Shown here: positions 1-12,489 of the stretch, piece by piece | Layout of the letters: the number at the start of each line of letters is the position of its first letter | Numbering within the stretch: the stretch's first letter is position 1 | NCBI GenBank assembly: GCA_000310025.1 | Contig: FN648578.1 | Location: 1-64,000, forward strand | From: Ectocarpus siliculosus | Lineage: Eukaryota; Sar; Phaeophyceae; Ectocarpales; Ectocarpaceae | Direction of reading: 5' to 3' | Length of the DNA: 64,000 nt | Notes under the pieces: generated by a model | Databases searched by the model: none | The model's input: only the letters and a program-made list of their open reading frames with translations | Told to the model about the DNA's origin: nothing | Translations under genes and position numbers: made by a program

Positions 1-430
1 GCCGTAAAGGGGGGGGGGGGGATAGCACATAAGGTCCCCGTTTTAAACCCTGTGCGAACCCTTCACCTTTCCAAGGCCTAACACATTACCTTGTAGCAAC
101 CGTTCCTCTGACAAGGTCCCACGAGATACCCCGTACAAGGTGATGGGCGTGCAGCAGGATCATGAGGGGTAACCCCAGCAAGGCCTAGCACCTTGCGAGG
201 GTCCACGTGTTCACCTTGTTTACTTCACGACCCTGTCAGGGCATCACCGAGAATACCGGACAGGGTGTCGGGCATGTACAAGGTAAACGCCATGGACCCC
301 ACCAATGGACAACACCTTACCAAGGTCCAGGCTCTGACGTTGGCATCGCTCCGAACCCTGTACAACCCCCCCACAGGGTGCCTGCAGGGTTAAACCCCCT
401 GCCAAGGGTCCCCCAGGGGTAGCCGAGTGG
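1..430. repeat. Degenerate short-motif repeat tract
   Basis: This stretch repeats a loose CAAGGT/ACCTTG and CCCTGT motif at irregular spacing in both orientations, with a poly-G run near base 11. It resembles a decayed minisatellite. Open frames here are short and overlap on both strands, so I see no gene. Bases 430-640 hold nothing I recognise. Confidence 0.45.
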
Positions 431-649
431 CCACCGGTGCGTCAAGTCGTCATCAATCAGCTCCCCTCCAGCAAGATAAGCCAGTTTTGCCCTGCAACTT
501 CGAGCACGACTGCTGTACCACTCTTCTACCTGCTGTGCGGCAGTCACGAGGTCTTGGACATGCTCGAGACTATACTTCAATCGAGGCTACGTAGGCCGGC
601 ATGATTTCTTTTGAAAAATTCCAGAAGGGTTGTGCGGCGAAATTGTTCC

Positions 650-1405
650 CAGTTTGATAGGTAAGAAAAAACTAGGGTTAATGATTCGCCCCCCGCCCCC
701 CAATGGGGCTGGGGGCCAACATCCAGGACCGATGGTGGTGAGTGTCCGGCAGGAAGGGAAGAAGAAGAAGAAGGGGAGAGGATTTGTAGGGGCGGGAAGA
801 AGGGACGGTGTTGGGAGAGGCAAGGAAGTGGTGAAGAATTTCGGCACTCGACAAGCGCGCGGTCCCGTCGGGGGTGAAAGGGACATACATGTCAGTCCGT
901 AGTCTTGCCTATCGGAATCGAAAAGCCGAAAAATCGAGGTGTACATTATGTACATAACGATGGAGAAGGCCAACGAGGAAGGTACGAAGAGAGGAAATTG
1001 CACCCCACGTTGGAAGTCGGTGTGAAAACCCCCGCAAGCAAGGAGTGCGAAGGAAAAAAAAAAAAAAGGAGACGTCGACGTTTGTTTGCGTCGTGGAACG
1101 ATCCTTTCGTATAACGCAGGTACTCACCAATGCAAGACGGGGGGCATCGTGAAAGTCAAAGCGCAGGTCATAACTACATACTTATGACTCAGGCGCGGAG
1201 AAGTTACCACGGAGACTTATCAACAAGAAGTTTGAAGGCCGGTTGAGAAGGTTTGAAGACACAAACACTTAAGCGACGATGACACGCGCAACGTCAAAAC
1301 TTCAGAAGAAGAAAAGTGCGTACAAAAAAAGAAAAGGCCGGATGCCGACCTATTATGGCTCTCTCGGATTGAAGGGATTCCCACAATTTACAACAGGTAA
1401 TCCAC
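650..1405 (+). repeat. Dispersed repeat R2, copy 1
   Basis: Bases 665-1135 are nearly the same as 33073-33531, and bases 1146-1405 match 34316-34585. The hallmark is a C-rich palindrome-like core around CCCCCCAATGGGG followed by a purine-rich AAG tract, and a later conserved line ending CAATGCAAGACG. The frames on either strand differ between copies by stops and small gaps, so I treat this as a non-coding transposable-element family. The superfamily is not recognised. Confidence 0.75.
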
Positions 1406-1449
1406 AAGTACGGACATATGAAGGTACTGGGTAGAGAGAGATCGGAACG

Positions 1450-2625
1450 GTTTTTAATGTGAAGACACAAAAAACAACAACTAACAATGATGAAGAAGGT
1501 CGACCCGTCCTGTGTCGTTCGGTGTAAAATGATAAATGCGAAAGATGGACTGCGTAAAGATCCAGCGGTCTTTTTCTGCAGTGGCAAAGAAATATGCAAC
1601 CACATGCCGCAAAAAAAAAAAAAAGTTGAGCGGGATACTGAGTAAATAAAACACCGCCTTCGCTGTTGTTGCAGGCAGGTTTGCTTCCACAACCGACTCA
1701 TGCAACGGTAGGGGTGCACGAATCCCTTCTGAGTCTCAAACGTTAGAAGCTCCATATGTCAGCCTGAAATGGACATCGACACAATATGAAAATATTGCGT
1801 GACAGGTAATCCGATGGGCTACATGAAACACGGTTGAAATTTGAAATCGGAGTTGATATTCGACAATCGCTGGTTGGTTACTCATCTGAATAACAGAAGG
1901 TTCTGGGCCATAATGTGCTATCCCTATCGTTGCATGACTCAACCCGGGAGCCCAACCCACTCTTCTTGTATTTCGGCCTACAAGACTCCAATCGACACAA
2001 GCACCGGTAGGAGAGTGCGTGGGAGATGGCGTGACAGCATAACTACACTCTCCTACGACATCTATGTACAGTAGTACTGCTGTCGTGGTAGCACCATGTG
2101 GAAGATCTCCAAGGGGTCCTCCTGCGCGGTAACGACAACATGGCGAGAGCTCTACGTGTACTTGTCGTCGACACATGTGGCAGCCGCGCGACACACACGA
2201 ACGGATGTTTGCATCGCATTGTACTATGGTTCGCCGTGGCAGGAAGTATCCCATCCAGTTAGGTCGTTGCGGTAGTACGCGGACGTCGTTCGGCGTCTAG
2301 TCCATACTGCTGTTGCAAAAACACAGCAGAGTAATCGAGCTATGCATGCAATTTTTTGCTCAGGTTCACTTTTGCCTCCACAACCCGAGACTCCCACTGC
2401 TGTATCTCGACCTACAAGACTCCAATCAACAAACCAGCACTGGCAGAAGTGCGTGGAAGATGCTGTGACAGCACAACTAAGTCGACCACTCTGCAACTAA
2501 CTTCTATGTACAGTCGACGTCTGGTCCATACTGCTGTAGAAATACAAAAATCGAGCCATCTTTTTTTCTTTTCCATACTAATAACAAGAAATGTATCACG
2601 TCACGACGACGATCCTGTGGGTATA
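1450..2625 (+). repeat. Dispersed repeat R1, copy A
   Basis: This roughly 1.1-kb unit matches 50350-51245 over its whole length (clearly homologous by eye, with small gaps) and matches the two halves flanking the TIR transposon (37290-37753 and 49867-50345). It contains a conserved inverted repeat, GTAGGAGAGTG at about 2010 and CACTCTCCTAC at about 2046, and ends near a conserved ATGTATCACGTCACGACG. No long frame is conserved, so it is probably a non-autonomous element. Confidence 0.8.
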
Positions 2626-3770
2626 TGTATAGCAGATTGATGGGTAAGTTGACAATTCCTTGTCATTTGTATGTGTCCTGACCGCAACTACTTCTGACAG
2701 ACCTCCTACAGTGTATATCTCCTGGACCGCCGTTCTCTCCGAGGCGTTGTGCACTGGGGCGCTCCGGGAATCATGGCATGGCGTCTGTTCATGGTGGGCA
2801 CGGTACTCATATATCTGCCAAAGATTCACCCAGTTACACTACAACAAACTCATATCCGCCAAGACTCCACCCAGTTACACAACAACAGCAAAATGAAAGT
2901 GATTTTTTTTTGTATTTTACGTACAGTATTTTATTGTCAAGGAAAATGGCGGCCGACGGTCCACGACGTTCCGCGAGTAAATAATTGGTCTGACATGATA
3001 GAAAACATAATCTCCACCTACTGTACTTTCAAGAAGTGCGATGGAATGAATCCTTGGAGTATCTGACTTAGGGTGATGTGGTGCAGCTCTTTCGATTACT
3101 TGGACGCCATAGACGAACGAGCCAACTCTAGTGGCAAGGTTGCAACAGAGGTCCAGTCAACGTCGATGGCTCACGATGATATTAGAAAGAGGTTGGTTGG
3201 CAGCGCACTTCGTTAGTTTGGTGGAACTGCACGGTGGGCGACACGTGGTGAGTGGGTCCACGTCTCGACGAACGTTCGTTGCGTGAGCAAACAAAAAAGG
3301 GCAAACGGGCACGCGCGTCATATCACACTGTATTACTTGTGAAGAGAGTCCAAAATATTACTTGTGAAGAGAGTCCAAAAAAAGGCCGGAGAGAGGCAGT
3401 CCAGTCTTCGTACGCGGAATTAAATGTAATTCGGCTCTTCTTTGGTTGACACCACAGTATGGAAAAATATGTAGAAGGGTCGTCTCTCTTCTTCTTCCTA
3501 TACTGTACTTCCTCCCCAAACCTCACCGCCATCCGTCTCGTATGGGGGCGGTGGGCCATTCCTTAACTGTAGTTTTACATATTCGTAGCCTGCATCACGA
3601 TGAACCCGTGGGCAGTCCAAGTCCTTCATTATTCTGTCGGACGTGCGCGTTGAATCTAGTACCCACTCCTAGCACGTCCGTGGGTAGGTCGAGGAAACAA
3701 AGGCAAACAAGCACAGACCGTTCAAACAAGTCTCCATGAACCGCAGGGACAACAATGTGCAAAAGCGACA
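2626..3770. other. Intergenic, no gene seen
   Basis: I see only short frames without family signatures. Bases 3331-3355 and 3356-3380 are an exact head-to-tail duplication of 25 bp. Confidence 0.5.
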
Positions 3771-5766
3771 TCAGCCACAGTAGAGGGGTTCAAACGCGTC
3801 CAGCTTGCGCTGAAGGCGCGAAACTACGGGGTGAGCGCCCTCAAACGGCAGCGCGTCGGTGCTCGATGAGTTCCTGGCCGTTTGCAACAGCGATGATTCC
3901 ACCAAACGAGCAATTTCACTGTTCGGAGAGATGAAATTGGCAATTGTTGATGCCTGTTTCTTGCCTCCCAAACGGTCCCAGTCATGACACACAGTAAACT
4001 CCGGTCCAATCTCGCTCAGGAAGGACTGTAGCACAGCTATGTCGGTGAAGAGCACCCTCATGTACTCCATGAAGAGCTCCTCTTCACGTAGCGTCCCTTC
4101 AACATGGCCCATGCCGCTGACATTAAGCACACCGGTGGGCATAGATGGGAACGCGGCGCGTTAGAGACGCTGTGCATCGGCAATACCATACCACATGGGT
4201 GATACTTTCCATAGAGATAGTTTGGATGCCGAAGCTATAGATTTTGTGCACATACAGTATGCTAACAACACATGTCGTCGTGCCGTCAAAAGCGAGATTC
4301 CTGACGGATTTCAATCACAAGGACTCTATCGACGCTCACAGTCCAAGGTATTGCTCACAGGTGGAACTTGCGATGAACAGTGTTGGCGATGACCATGTCC
4401 TTCGCGGACCGGCGCAGGTACAAAACTCTAAAATCGACGCCTTCGCCTTCTGCAGTTTCAGCCACCCTTCGCAAGTCCATGTACTGCATCACTTTTAACG
4501 GACCCCTTCTTGCTGGATACGAGCATGCAGGCTGGAAGTATTCAAGGGTCCCCGGCGATGATAGATTGGCTGCCCACTCCGCCAAATGCCGCATGTTTTT
4601 CATGGCCTGGTGACTTGTCGCGATAAACCTGTTGGCTTCTCCACCCATCATCCTAGGTGCGTAGTACGTCAGGAAGTCCCTGGGGTGGACATCACGGCGA
4701 GGAAGGTTCATGTTGGCACCAAACAGAGATGCTTTAGTCCCGAGTATGTAGTGGTGTCCAGTCCCCTCGAGACCAGCGGCGAACACCAGGCGGAAGACGT
4801 CGCTGACGTGGGTTTTAGGGACAACCGCTGGAGAATAATTGGAGACAGTGGGTGAGTGTTGGAAGGCGACATCTGGAGAATCGGAGGGGCCCACTAAAGC
4901 TAACTCATTACGAACTTCTTGAGCGTCCGTCGCAGTTAGTCCTCTGTGGGTCTGTGACATTGTAGCGCGGTCAGGCCCTACCACTCCAAGATCCTCTCCA
5001 GACGGGGATACGCCAACTGCACGAGCATTAAAACCTGCGCACCACGAGAGGAAAACAATTGTACGAACGGTCATTGGCGTTACCCGTCGAATGCCGAGGG
5101 GGAGATAAGACGACCTCGGGCCGTTGACAACGATACCTGAGTACCAGTGTCATCGATTTTGTCGGGAGAGTGCGCAAGCGCGGCGCTTTTGGTCAAGAGA
5201 GTCACATTTGTGGACACTTTTGTCTTTCGAGGACTGCCGAAAGCCAAGCTCACCAGTGCGCCGATTGCGGGGGGGGCAGTCGAATTTCCAATATTATCCT
5301 CTATCCAAGATTACATGTTTCCCCCCCCTGCCTAGGAAAATAGCAGGACTTATATAGCGGTAAGCCTCTACGCAGGAGTGCATAAAAGGTAGTGAGGCAT
5401 TTCCTCCTGCACAACCCCAACCAATGGAACCGCCGTACATTCTCAACGTGGTGCAGGTTATGTGCCGTGAAGGAACAGATCGGATCGCGTGGCGCCAATG
5501 CGAGGGACACCAAGCGAGCGGGGATAACACCAACCTGTGCCTCTCCCATCCATCGTCCCCAGAGTCAGAAGGGCGACCACCACAGCAACGAACAACAGCG
5601 ACCAAACATTGCGTAGTTCCCGATCCAACCATCGCGCAAGGCTGGCCGAGTCAGGGATGAGGTTGGCTACTCGTAGAGGCGGAGATTGTTCCCCGTATCG
5701 GCGGGGGTGGAATTCAGGCTTTCGGGCGAATTCTTCTTTTGAACGAAGGTGCGGACCAGCATTCAT
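3771..5766 (-). CDS. Type II membrane sulfotransferase-like protein (3 exons)
   Basis: Proposed exons on the minus strand are 5766-5535, 5034-4359 and 4116-3771, giving 417 residues and a stop. Both introns (500 and 242 bp) have GT/AG ends and pass phase 1 and phase 2 without breaking the frame. The ATG at 5766 starts a short basic N-terminus, followed by one hydrophobic segment at about residues 54-72 and a variable stem, which is the layout of Golgi type II enzymes. Exon 2 then carries AGLEGTGHH (about 164-172), in the position of the 5'-phosphosulfate loop, and LYLRRSAKD (about 282-290), in the position of the 3'-phosphate-binding strand of PAPS-dependent sulfotransferases. Exon 3 supplies an acidic helical C-terminal part. 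Role by inference: transfer of sulfate from PAPS to a wall or matrix glycan in the Golgi lumen. The frame stays open upstream to 5976 without an ATG, so an extra 5' exon is possible. Acceptor substrate unknown. Confidence 0.72.
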
Positions 5767-6830
5767 GCTCGTGAAAAGAATAGTTTGGCCTTGACTGCGC
5801 TCCTTCACTGGTCGCCACTGAAGTCTCGACAGCACCTGAACAAGTAAACAAGTGTCGGGATCGAATAACACGATGGATACGTCATTCCTATACTCAAATT
5901 CGGACGAATATTTTCGTACTATTTCTCTAGGTGAACAACCCAAGAGTGGTGGTGGGCTAGCGTGTGACCGCCACAATTCCCCAAGGGTTTTACATCAACC
6001 GTTGATGGGCGGCAATTCCGTACGGCGGCGGTAGTTTTTTCGGTGGTAGGCCGTATTGAGGTTATTGGCCATATCCACTTCGGCGGAGGCGATCGAACGA
6101 AAAACGAAAGACCCGGTAAGGTTTCGCCGGTAACGGACGTAACTGTAGTTGCGGTAGGTGGTTCATGCGTTTTGGTGGCAAAGACTTCAAGAGACGAGGA
6201 CTAGCGTGTGGATACACGTTGAAAATATTGTATGGGTCTTTTCAAGCACAAGACGCCAGCCCCTCCAGAATGGCAGGGTTTCTTCGCTACAAAACGGCGT
6301 TCAACAAGCAAGGGCATAGTATGTTTCAAGATTTTCCGTGAGAGAGTCCTCCCACCCCAACTCCTTCCTGCACGAGATGTATGAGAACACGAGATGTACG
6401 AAAACAAGCCAAAACCAAAGTAGACGCCGCCTGACGCCAAAGAGCAGCACATAAAATTGAGGAAGACCTTACTGTACCCCTGTCTTGCTGTCCTGTAAAG
6501 CTATTCAAGGGTACTGAACGGCCACGGGGGCCCGCATCGCAAGCGAAAGTAATGGACGACGGTGAAGGGAGACAATAAGAAGACAGCGAAGTTTGGAAGC
6601 TGATGCCCGTGCTCGGGTGAGACTGAAAAGACGAAGCACAGCGTAATGCGTGCTGAGAACGCACGGGTACCTGTATGTGCAGGTGACGAAGGCTTGTCCA
6701 CAGAAAGAGATTTTGTGTGGAGATATGTAGTATTTACTGTCAGTAAACCAGATAACGGCACGATGCTGGAGGATCCGAAAAGAACATGCGGAAGAGGAAA
6801 CAAAACAACACCGCGAAGATTGACTGCTGC
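5767..6830. other. Upstream region, no gene seen
   Basis: The first 200 bases are probably 5' leader of the sulfotransferase-like gene, since its frame is open there but lacks a start. I find no core promoter motif I would defend. The remaining frames show no recognisable domain. Confidence 0.4.
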
Positions 6831-6839
6831 TCCTTCGGT

Positions 6840-7185
6840 GCTCCCACCCCCCTACCTAGCTGAAGAGTGTATGTTTTTTGTAGGGGGGAGAGAGAGTGGT
6901 ACTCCCGCGCACCGTGGACAACCACATGTTGTCCGCTGTACGGGTTTGATGGCACTTGCCACCACCTCTCTTGAGGGCTTGAAGACGTGGATTGCCGTCA
7001 GATATCAAAAGGCTGAATGACAAAATGCGAAGTACTTCAAAGAAGTAAGAGAATAATGAGGATGCGACAGTCCAAAAAAATATGAAATCCTTCGTGAGAA
7101 AATGGACGACTTCGGCTGGTCCTTCCACCCAAAAATAAGGGATTGAGGCTCGATCCGATTTGACGTTCCTTAACTGCGGACGCTA
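6840..7185 (+). repeat. Dispersed repeat R4, copy 1
   Basis: Shares an ordered series of lines with 12700-13010 and 22735-22885: a CCCCTACC...TGTAGGGG inverted pair, a tract near ACTTCGGCTGGTCCTTC, and an end near TTGAGGCTCGATCCGATTT. Spacing is similar in copies 1 and 2, while copy 3 keeps only the right end. No coding frame is shared. Probably a non-autonomous DNA element; its left end is not located. Confidence 0.6.
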
Positions 7186-8500
7186 ACTGTATTAGTCTGC
7201 CCACGAAATGAAATGGTCGAGAGAGAAGGTCGTATTATCGCGATAGAAATATTCACCCATCCTATTATTGTTGTCGTTTCTATCGCGATGCGCTCCTGTT
7301 GCCGTATGATGTACAGAACGATGCCGATGTTCACTGCGGTCTGTCGCGGCAGTCCCTCCTGTCGTAGGAGTTGTTTGCTCGTGGTGTGAACCCGAGGATT
7401 CCCGACCCCGCTCCTGCTCAAAAGGATTGCGGTTGTAGGTCACCTTTCCCGGCCCCGCTCCTGTTTACCTCCCCTTGCGTACGAGTGTATAGGACTACGG
7501 TGTGGACCGTCCCTGCTGGTGATACAGCAGTTATCTGCTCTGTTTATGAGCCTTTTTTCAGCGAACGTCTTGGTGATTACCGCACTAAAGGAGTTCCTCC
7601 CACTGTGTGAAGGCCCTGTCTTGAGTGTGTGAGACCGTATGTCGCTTGCTTGTCTCCCTCAGTCGGAGCTCGTTCGCCTTGCCTCGACTTCTTATCGTCT
7701 TGATGAAAGCTAAACCGAAAGCTGAACCGTTTCCTGTTGTATCTTCTCAATAGTTGAAGCACAGAAGCATGGTGAAGCTAGGAGGTCCGGTAGCTGAACT
7801 CGTTGTCTTGTCCACAGCTCGATGTGTACGCGTTTATTATGAGCATAAGCGTCTCGGCAGCAGCGGGTGGGTGCTGTGTACTGCGGTCACTTCGTAGGCT
7901 GTGGTTGTGCAGCAGCCTACACAGAGGTTACACTTCGAGTCCGGGTGCAACTTGATGCGTGCCTCGGAACGAAGAAACAAAGGAAGATGTCCGATTATTG
8001 ACTGACTCCCGCGTCAGGTTTTGATGGTGCTTAAGTGGAGTGACCACAAGGGGGGACAGCACGCTTGTGTTTCATCTCGAAAACAAGAAACAAAATCACA
8101 CAAACCGTCAAAGCAGGGTTCTCCCGAGATCTACTCGCTGTACTAGTCTCTCGAGGTCTGTTCGGACAACCCAAACGTTTCCCGCAAAAATTCCGACAAT
8201 CTCTCTGACGTATTCAGAGTCTCCCTGCTCTACACGCAAGTGTCCTCAGCTCTCAACCTATCATCCCTAGGCTACACGTTACGCGTAGAACACATGAAAG
8301 TGTATTTAATTTGCGCATACGCATCACACAGACAGACAGAGACGTCTTGTTGTGTTGCTCCAATCGACTACAGAGGGAAATGCGTGACTTGGCCCTACTG
8401 TAGTACGCAAGTATCAAGCAATGATGCATATCCCCGACAAAAAAACAATACATGGTAAACTTATAAATTTAAGTAGGTTTTGTTATGTTTTGGTCTCTAC
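7186..8500. other. Intergenic, small hairpin only
   Basis: A short inverted repeat, TCGCGATAGAAA at about 7237 and TTTCTATCGCGA at about 7276, forms a 12-bp stem. Nothing else is recognisable, and frames are short on both strands. Confidence 0.45.
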
Positions 8501-8790
8501 ATTGCGCGTGCGTATCTTTGTTGCCTGGCTGCTTTTCTGTTGTTTCCGTTTCCTCCGTGGAGCGCGTCACCTGCTTCCACCCTCCTTCATTTCTGTCGTC
8601 TCGCCGGCAACAGCCACACCATTTTTCACACGCGCGCAGCTTGGCTTTCGTCTTCGGACACTGTCTTTGCGAGTAACCTTTCGGTACGCCATCGGGTCAG
8701 CCACATTATTTGATGTTCTTTCAGCGGAAACTTCCGCGGGAAGCGGAAACTTTCCGCGGATTGTCCCGCGGGCCCTTCCAAACTTTGCTT
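8500..8790 (+). repeat. Dispersed repeat R5 with CCGCGG tail, copy 1
   Basis: Bases 8530-8710 resemble 17680-17790 and 17830-17920, sharing lines such as GGACACTGTCTTTGCGAGTAA. The stretch ends at 8725-8775 in a small version of the CCGCGG-rich palindromic cluster that is much larger at 17300-17580. No coding sequence recognised. Bases 8791-9040 hold nothing I recognise. Confidence 0.55.
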
Positions 8791-9039
8791 GATTAGACAG
8801 ACCGGGCTACGGAACCGTTATGCCTCATATCTTGCCAGACTGGTAGAGGGAGGCGCATACTCCAGTTGGAACAAATACGCTGCATCACAGGAGTATTGTT
8901 GCAGCAAACGTCCACGTACCAAATGGACCTCGACTAACAAAATGATGAGGCAAGGGGGTGTTCATGGTTTAAACTTTGTTTCAAATTATGATACATTATC
9001 ATCTCGTAAATGAGCTTACGGCGCGTATTATCATGTTTT

Positions 9040-10075
9040 ATACTTTATACTTGAAGTATATAAGATCAGGATGGCGGTCGTGTCGTGACACATTTCTTAC
9101 GAATAGTATGGGGAAAAAAATAAATAACGTAGCTCGATTTGGTTTTTGTGGACGTGGGCAAGACCGAACATAAGCGTGTCTTGGCGACATCGGTTGCACG
9201 AGATGCCTTCGGCGACCGGGGGAAGGGTACTTTAATGCGACGCCACCGGGCCAAGTGGAACAAGACCGAACATAAGCGTGTCTTGGCGACATCGGTTGCA
9301 CGAGATGCCTTCGGCGACCGGGGGAAGGGTACTTTAATGCGACGCCACCGGGCCAAGTGGAACACTGCTGCTGTAGACAAGTCCGAGCGCATGCACCCGC
9401 AGTGTTGAACATGTTGTGTTGAACATGCTTTGTTTGGTGTTGTTTCAGATTCAAAATCGGCCATCATCAATCACAGAGTGTTCTATTGTACGGCCGTAGA
9501 CCTCCGTACATCATCAAGACACTACTGCTTAGCATTTCAGCTGTGGCGTGCAGTGATGTTCTCCAACAAGATCTGTTTCGCGCTCAACAAGGACATGCGG
9601 CCTTGCGTCAACCGTGGCATGCGTCTGTTGCTGCTACCGAACTAGAGAAAACCGAATATATATGATGATGTGTGTCTCCTGTGCTTGCCGCTACCCACAC
9701 CGATTGCCCGATACGTGGGTAAGGCAGAAAACTATGACGTATCTTTGCGACGTCGGCTGCATGAGATATACCTCCTCCGATCGGGCGAAGGACATTGCGA
9801 CGCCACCGGGCCAAGTGAAAGACTGCTGCCGTAGGCAAGTCTTAGCGCATGCACACGCAGTGATGAACGTGTTTCGTTGTTTGTGGTGGTGTTTCGCGGA
9901 TTCACGTTTGGTTCTCAATCGGCCATCTCATCATTCACAAGGTGATCTTGCTGTAGACTCTACATCATCATCCAGATACTGGTGAACATTGTTGCTGTAC
10001 CGGGCAGTGACTCTGCGCTCAACGATGACACGCGACCATTCGTCAACCTGTGGCATGCGACGAACTCGTATGTGT
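9040..10075. repeat. Diverged large tandem duplication
   Basis: The block 9150-9650 is repeated in diverged form at 9690-10075: both have the ACGCCACCGGGCCAAGTG line, then a CGCAGTG line, a TCGGCCATC line and a CATCATC line in the same order. The first 70 bases (9040-9105) are the reverse complement of the terminal segment of repeat R1 (compare 33028-33060), so the duplication appears to adjoin a truncated inverted R1 copy. Confidence 0.6.
9159..9362 (+). repeat. Exact 102-bp tandem duplication
   Basis: Bases 9159-9260 and 9261-9362 are the same 102-bp unit twice with no mismatch that I can see. A diverged third relative of the same unit lies at about 9749-9830. Because 102 is a multiple of three, the frame remains open across both units on each strand, which explains the long apparent frames here without a gene. 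Confidence 0.9.
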
Positions 10076-11685
10076 GTCTACCGCTGTGACCATTTCAACC
10101 ATCATCGGACAAAAAATCCCGAAACAGCACCAAGACAGCAAGCGTTGATTGGTGATGGAAAACATCTGAATCAACACGAACTTGATAGCATTGATTGGTG
10201 ATGGGTGGACTAACCTCTGCACGTACAAGAAGCACCCACACATTCCTATTGCCCCCCCTGCCCGTCGGAGATAGATGTGAGTGCGGGTGTGGGTGGGGTC
10301 CTGAGAAAGGAAAAGGGCAAAAGCGTCTAAGTAGTAAGTGGAGGAGTGAGTGGTAGAGTTGTACCGGTAGTAGAAGAGAACGATAGGCAGATAGTTGTGA
10401 TCTCTTGATATCAATGTGTTTTTTTTGTGCGTCCATTAACGTATAGGACAACTGCAACACTTCGGCGTGCTGTGGACTAGCGAATGCTCGTATGTATCGC
10501 TGTTGTTACTAAGACATAAAAATTTAAAACAGTACTCCCTCTGCTCGGAAATATGAGGAAGACCGGTTCAGACAATATTGAGGTGGAGACAGAGTTTCCC
10601 TCTAAGGCTTCTTACACACAAGGTCATGAGTTCGATTCCGCTCAAAACACATTTGTCCCGAAAATACATCGATTTGCTGAATAAAAGATTGTCGTCCCTT
10701 CGTTATTGCCCGTCCAACTTGCTCATTGTTGCCACCTTGAATGTTGGGTCCCGGTCAACACCAAAGAACTGCTCAAGATACTTGAATATGTGGTTGTACA
10801 CGTAGCTTGTGTCACCAAAAACACATCAAAAACACATACAAGGACAACTATGTACTACAGTAGGAGTATATATGTTGGCGCGTACGAGAGACAATACGAC
10901 ACACACACCCCTCCTTATGCATACCAACCATTTTCTCGGGAGATCAGTATCGGAGTCAATTTGCTCACGGAAGGGGATGATGAGTTTATCAGCCCCTACA
11001 TTTGATATTTTTCCTTTGACCGCCTATCTATCCCGTCCGAGCATGATAAAATGGATGTTACGCAAGGAATCGATTTCTAAGCGTCTTATACAACAACCGG
11101 CCTTCCTCATATTCCCGGATTTCCCAACTAACTGTGAAAAGAAGGACGCGTCCTTGACAGACGTTGGGGAGATGCTGTAGTACCTTTCTTTGTGAAGGTG
11201 GCCTCCACATTACTCCCCCCTTTCGGGGCTTCTTGCTTGCTAGGCAAGATAAGTCTTCCATAGGGTAACCGGATCCCGACCGGCTGGTGGCGGGGCGATT
11301 TACTTCTTTACAATCCTCTGTGATTACACGGATTCGCCACGTCCGCCATCTCGCCCGCCACAACCACCACTCGCACGGACGGCTATAATACGACACCGCC
11401 GCAAATTTCATCCACGCACACAGGGCCACCGGTGACAACGGCCCCCTACCTTTTCATACGGCGTCGTCTCTTTTTTCCCCATTCCCTTCTCAAAGTATTC
11501 CCCACCCCCGTCTTCCGTCCGATTCACGTTTTGTGATCGGACATCGACCATTCCACGAAAAGCCCTTTGGTTTTCATTATATTCTGCAGAACACCGATCT
11601 ACGCAACCGACGGACGGACGTATCGACCTCACATCGTCTACCTAACTAAGCCGACTTCGAGTACACTTTTTCCGAAGCGATGTCA
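10076..11685. other. Intergenic; one tRNA/SINE-like promoter box
   Basis: At 10632-10642 the sequence AGTTCGATTCC is a good match to a polymerase III B box, and TCTAAGGC lies about 30 bases upstream, which suggests a decayed tRNA-derived SINE head. No cloverleaf could be drawn with confidence. No protein gene is recognised in the rest of the stretch. Confidence 0.3.
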
Positions 11686-11689
11686 TCAT

Positions 11690-11800
11690 GGCGTCTACTT
11701 TCTCTGTTTGTCGAACCGTCGCATCCATCCCACACATGCTGGCCGCCCGCCCCATTGGGGGGCGGGGGGCCAATCGTTCCCCCTGGTTACTTGTTATTTG
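11690..11800 (-). repeat. Fragment of repeat R2 core, inverted
   Basis: The C-rich core of R2 (CCCCCCGCCCCCCAATGGGG) is present here in reverse orientation with its flanking GATTGG. Only about 50-100 bases are alignable to the copies near 690 and 33090. Bases 11801-12489 hold nothing I recognise. Confidence 0.5.
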
Positions 11801-12489
11801 TATGCTTTTAGCTTTTTATCGGCCAAAATTCGACATTTTTCTTGTGTTCTTTCGCCCTGAATCATCCAATACGGCTTATTGGCGGACGAAATTCACACAT
11901 GTCGAGACAAATGCCCGTACAGCACAATGCGAATTCCCCCGTCCCCCTTGTTGGCGAGATGACGGTGGGGCACGTCCGTAAAGACTTCACATGGCCAACC
12001 CTTCGCCCATATTTCCTGGGCTCTGTATCATCCCTCCCTGTAGTTTGACCATACGATCTAGCACTCTGTCTACACGCGTCACCAGCACACCGTCGCTACA
12101 AGTTGGATTAGGGATGGGATGCCACTTCCTCTTGCAGGTTGCATGACACCACGTGCTGCCAATTGAACATCAATAATCAACCAATCCACCAATCAGCTGT
12201 TGCGCCGCATCCTAAGTGGGTCTCGGGAAACGATCGTAGTTCCGGCGCAAGCCATAACTACAGTAAGAGGTGCACCGCGGCGATATCCACATCACCGACG
12301 AGCTCATCCGAATCGAGAAACGGTGACGTCAACAATCATAGATATCGTTAGGGCACACGGAATGACCTGACGCGTAGACGACGAGCAGGGGAGGATCCTT
12401 CTTCGACTGGAAAGTACACTTCACTATTTTTGGCCGTCATCTGTATGCGTGTATTGACATACAGAACGGGCCCGCAATTAAGAACAATT

